Shown piece by piece: positions 61,365-64,000 of a stretch of DNA of 64,000 bases; the first letter of the stretch is position 1, and each line of letters opens with the position of its first letter. Source of the DNA: Oscillospiraceae bacterium (GTDB lineage Bacteria; Bacillota; Clostridia; Oscillospirales; Acutalibacteraceae). The stretch is from contig JAISUW010000050.1 of assembly GCA_031271865.1 (NCBI GenBank), forward strand, positions 1 to 64,000. Reading direction: 5' to 3'. A model generated the notes under the pieces. It had not been told where the DNA came from, ran no database searches, and worked only from the letters and a program-made list of their open reading frames with translations. Made by a program: the position numbers and the translations under genes.

Positions 61365-62399
61365 TTAAGCCGTGCGCTCCCAGATGTAGACGACCAGGTA
61401 GGGTTGCATGGTTTTGTCGGCTACTGAATTGTTTGTGGCGCTTACAGAACCGGAGAGACTTGAAACCGTACCTCCAAGTGTAGCGGAGCCGCTGTAACCG
61501 GCGGTTGCACTCGTTGCTGTAACTGTACCGGAAAGACCGGAGGCTGTGCCGGTGCTGTTGAGCGTGACCGCCGTGCCGTTGCCGGTGGCAGCGGTTGTGG
61601 CGGATGTGTAACCGGTGTAGCCGCCCCAAGTGCCGGCACCCACCTCTACAGTTGCACCGGTTGTAGCCCCGGTAGCGTTGCTGCCGCGCCAGTAAGATTT
61701 GTTTTCCAGATCTGCGAATACACTCCCAACATCACCATCCGAATCATCGGCACCATCAGGTTTATTATTAAACGATTCGGCTGATGTATATCCATGGTCA
61801 TGTGTTAAATCATGATTATGATTAATGGTATGTGTATGCGCCGGTAGATTTTCTGCCGTCAGAGTCTTTGTTCCGCTGACTGAAATGGAACCGCCGATGC
61901 CGGTTGCAGTTCCGTTTGTAAGGGCTTGGCTTGTACCGACACCGCTGACAGAGCCGGAAAGACCGGAGAGGGTGCCGCCGACGTTGCTCGTGGAGATGTT
62001 CAAGGTTAGGGAACCGTTGCCGTCAACGGCACCGCCTGTGGCTCCGACTGTGTAGCCCGTGCCGGCACTCACCAAAACACGCCCCGGCGCGAGGGCTGTC
62101 CATGTCCCGCCGAATTTGGCTGAAGGATTTGCGCTGTCGGTACTTTGGTAAATTGCACCGACAGGATAGAAAGCGTCAAATAAATCGGTGTTGGTTTCGC
62201 TGTCTAAGCCATAAGGTTTAGCTAAAAGGAGATAATTGGAGCTTGCAGCACTTGCGGCGGGTATAGCTATCAGCGACGCTAACATAAGGATTGCAAATAA
62301 CTGTGCCATTCTGTGATAGGCTTTTTTGCACTTTACAGAATCTGCTTTTTTATACTCCGCTTTGAGTTCCGAGAGAAAGGCATATTCTTCTGCTGTCAT
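61365..62399 (-). CDS. Membrane-anchored tail-collar-like surface protein, paralogue 1
   Basis: 344 residues, start after AAAGGAGGGGAACACG. A cytoplasmic-type N-terminus (about 25 charged residues) is followed by one hydrophobic helix (QLFAILMLASLIAIPAASAA). Then comes FYPVGAIYQSTDSANPSAKFGGTW and LAPGRVLVSAG, the start of phage tail-collar/receptor-binding domains, glycine/serine-rich beta repeats (GSVSGVG, TGIGGSISVSG), a His-rich loop NLPAHTHTINHNHDLTHDHG, and a terminal QPYLVVYIWERTA that also ends many tail-fibre proteins. HxH motifs in tail fibres bind metal. No phage genes are near, so a cell-surface fibre is likelier than a virion part. Last of a three-gene tandem family. Confidence 0.8.
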   Translation of the reverse strand: MTAEEYAFLSELKAEYKKADSVKCKKAYHRMAQLFAILMLASLIAIPAASAASSNYLLLAKPYGLDSETNTDLFDAFYPVGAIYQSTDSANPSAKFGGTWTALAPGRVLVSAGTGYTVGATGGAVDGNGSLTLNISTSNVGGTLSGLSGSVSGVGTSQALTNGTATGIGGSISVSGTKTLTAENLPAHTHTINHNHDLTHDHGYTSAESFNNKPDGADDSDGDVGSVFADLENKSYWRGSNATGATTGATVEVGAGTWGGYTGYTSATTAATGNGTAVTLNSTGTASGLSGTVTATSATAGYSGSATLGGTVSSLSGSVSATNNSVADKTMQPYLVVYIWERTA

Positions 62400-62414
62400 C
62401 GTGTTCCCCTCCTT

Positions 62415-63398
62415 TCAGGCCGTCCGTTTCCACATATATACATTGAGATAAGGCTGCATGGTATTGTCTGCTACGCCGGTTTGGCTGACAGTTGCGCTCC
62501 CTGTCAGGCTGACACTTCCGCTTACACTTGCCGTGCCCCCGGACAAACCCGAACCAAGGCTTAATGCAGCAGTTCCACTCAAACTGCCGGCTGTGCCGGT
62601 ACTGCTGTGGCTAAACGCAGTTGGAGAAGATTGCCCTGCGGAACCGCTGGTATTTGGATTTGCGTCACCACTGTTGATGGTACTGGAAGTGTAACCACTG
62701 TGGTACTGACTTTGCGCACCGCGCCAATACGAACCTCCATCTGAAGCAGAGTTGTCCGGCCATCCATCCCGGTTGCTCATCCAGTAGTAGGTATGCGTAT
62801 GGCTTGCAAATGTGTGTCGGTGTTCCGGAATGGCATGCGTGTGCGAAGGCAGGTTTGTTGCGGCAAGCGTTGTACTGCCGGATACCGATATATTGCCACC
62901 GACACTGCTCGCTGAGCCGGAGATAGACTGCCCATTTCCAACGCCGGATGCAGATCCGGTCAAGGTTATGCTGCCTGTTACAGTTAAGGCACTTGTTGAC
63001 AAACTGACAGTGCGTGTCTGCCCGGCTGCGGAACCCCCGGTATTCCCTGCGGTATAGGTAGTCCCACTCAGAGTTCCGGCGCCGAGGAGAACGCGGCCGG
63101 TGGGAAGTTTCTCCCACGTACCGACACCTGCGGTGATGCAAGGATTGGTGTTTGTTGCGCTTGTGTAGATACACCCAACCGGATAGAGCGATTCGAGTAA
63201 ATCCACATTTGTAATGCTGTCCAATTCTTTCGGTGCAAGCATTTTTAGGGCAGACACATATTTGGCATGGGCAAGAGGAATAGCTGTTATAAGCAAGAGC
63301 AATACGATTGCTGTAATGAATCGGCGGCGGTGCTTTCTTTGTCTGTGTTCTTCTTGGATTTCCGCTTTCAATGCGTTACGCATTTCGTCCGTAATCAT
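62415..63398 (-). CDS. Membrane-anchored tail-collar-like surface protein, paralogue 2
   Basis: 327 residues from the ATG at 63398, preceded by AAAGGAGGGAATCGCTC; the ORF-track start at 63443 lies in the upstream gene. Same plan as its neighbours: a charged start, a hydrophobic helix (FITAIVLLLLITAIPLAHA), LYPVGCIYTSATNTNPC and LPTGRVLLGAG, Ser/Gly/Thr repeats, NLPSHTHAIPEHRHTFASHTHTYYW, and QPYLNVYMWKRTA at the end. Cysteines in the collar segment differ from paralogue 1. 15 bases separate it from paralogue 1, 16 from paralogue 3: one operon. Confidence 0.8.
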   Translation of the reverse strand: MITDEMRNALKAEIQEEHRQRKHRRRFITAIVLLLLITAIPLAHAKYVSALKMLAPKELDSITNVDLLESLYPVGCIYTSATNTNPCITAGVGTWEKLPTGRVLLGAGTLSGTTYTAGNTGGSAAGQTRTVSLSTSALTVTGSITLTGSASGVGNGQSISGSASSVGGNISVSGSTTLAATNLPSHTHAIPEHRHTFASHTHTYYWMSNRDGWPDNSASDGGSYWRGAQSQYHSGYTSSTINSGDANPNTSGSAGQSSPTAFSHSSTGTAGSLSGTAALSLGSGLSGGTASVSGSVSLTGSATVSQTGVADNTMQPYLNVYMWKRTA

Positions 63399-63414
63399 GA
63401 GCGATTCCCTCCTT

Positions 63415-64000
63415 TCATGCCGTTCTTTGCCACATATAGACAACCAAATACGGTTGCATGGTTTTATCCGTTACATTTCCGGAAGCGGAGGCTGTTCCGG
63501 ACAAACCGGAAACCGTTCCGGTGTAAGCCGCCGTACCGCTCCACCCGGTGCTTGCAACTTTTGCACTTGCACTGCCGGTTAAGGGGGAAGAAGATGCTAC
63601 TGTACCGCTGCTGTTAAATGTGAAAGGTGTTGCACTTCCGGTAGATTCGGAACTGCCTGAATATGTCCCGGAAACACCGCTCCATGTGGATGTTCGGCGT
63701 GTTATAGAGCCTTTCCAATAGCTATGACCTGTATTTCCCCCATTTTTAGGATTTCCATTACGCTCATAAGCATAATAGTAATGATGCTGATGATTCGCTG
63801 TATGTGTGTGGCTGATACCGTGTGTATGCTGCGGCATATTTGCGGCGACAAGTGTCACATTGCCCGAGGTTGTGGAAAGCGTACCGCCGGAAACAGAAGC
63901 CGTCCCGCTCAAAGTCGCCCCCGCCCCCACGCCTGTAACTGTACCTGTCAGATTCACCGAACCGCCTACCCCGGTCACGTTGCCGGATAAAGAAACGGCT
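63415..64000 (-). CDS. Tail-collar-like surface protein, paralogue 3 (N-terminus outside window)
   Basis: The open frame continues past the right edge; the ORF-track ATG at 63978 is internal. About 194 codons are visible: GVGGSVNL-type repeats, NMPQHTHGISHTHTANHQHHYYY, a Ser/Thr/Gly tract, and DKTMQPYLVVYMWQRTA. It is the most upstream visible member of the tandem family. Confidence 0.8.
   Translation of the reverse strand, partial: AVSLSGNVTGVGGSVNLTGTVTGVGAGATLSGTASVSGGTLSTTSGNVTLVAANMPQHTHGISHTHTANHQHHYYYAYERNGNPKNGGNTGHSYWKGSITRRTSTWSGVSGTYSGSSESTGSATPFTFNSSGTVASSSPLTGSASAKVASTGWSGTAAYTGTVSGLSGTASASGNVTDKTMQPYLVVYMWQRTA

Noticed and set aside
61365-64000. Prophage tail module
   Set aside because: Each protein has an N-terminal membrane helix and no capsid, terminase, tape measure or baseplate gene is visible; kept as a finding, not called phage.

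Overview
The window comes from a low-to-mid GC Gram-positive bacterium, most likely a Clostridia-class (Oscillospirales/Ruminococcaceae-like) gut anaerobe. The basis is the combination of a darA-holB-ricT cluster, a DegV protein, MltG, PBP5 and an ATP-type PfkA, strong AGGAGG ribosome binding sites, sigma-A promoters with 17-bp spacers, a bacterial-microcompartment locus, a GH2 beta-galactosidase and very large secreted surface proteins. I cannot name a genus. No rRNA, tRNA, CRISPR array, transposase or integrase was recognised.

Left part (1-14.2 kb): two large minus-strand secreted-protein genes. One (running off the left edge) has a glycine-rich head and InlB-type B repeats. The other is a 3138-residue protein with a Pro/Ala linker, a Tyr/Gln-rich YxQY repeat tract and three large C-terminal repeats. 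Between them lies 1.2 kb of non-coding DNA with a duplicated GC-rich 243-bp element and one copy of a 59-bp interspersed element. From 14.5 to 20 kb follows a plus-strand operon of two membrane acyltransferases and two adenylate-forming ligases. Then come an M15-like/peptidoglycan-binding enzyme without signal peptide, an ABC exporter and a beta-helix protein.

24.5-28.6 kb holds the most unusual module: a membrane-anchored Rossmann (TrkA-N-like) protein ending in a RyR domain, followed by a protein joining an apparently intact (p)ppGpp-hydrolase HD domain, an apparently intact RelA/SpoT synthetase domain, a helical middle and a C-terminal RyR domain. Together they look like a membrane-linked alarmone signalling pair.

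28.7-31.6 kb is the conserved darA-holB-ricT operon. 31.7-38.3 kb carries PBP5, an O-antigen-ligase-like protein, DegV and an amino-acid ABC transporter whose binding protein appears circularly permuted. 38.6-43.2 kb has an amidohydrolase, an RND/MMPL transporter and a lipoprotein. 43.2-46.6 kb contains a small secreted protein, which shares a C-terminal FGWIW tail with the 3138-residue protein, and a TPP-riboswitch-controlled thiamine-precursor transporter operon lacking its ATPase.

46.7-55.6 kb: a secreted CHAP protein, then minus-strand mltG, pfkA, pcrA and a LacZ-type beta-galactosidase. A 28-unit pentanucleotide array lies between pfkA and pcrA. 55.7-60.6 kb is a microcompartment satellite locus (EutL-type shell protein; PduL, EutN, PduS and PduT-type shell protein) without its signature enzyme. 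The right end (61.4-64 kb) has three tandem membrane-anchored paralogues with phage tail-collar-like, His-rich C-terminal domains; the last runs off the window. Most genes have recognisable sigma-A promoters, many with a TTGC-type -35 box.
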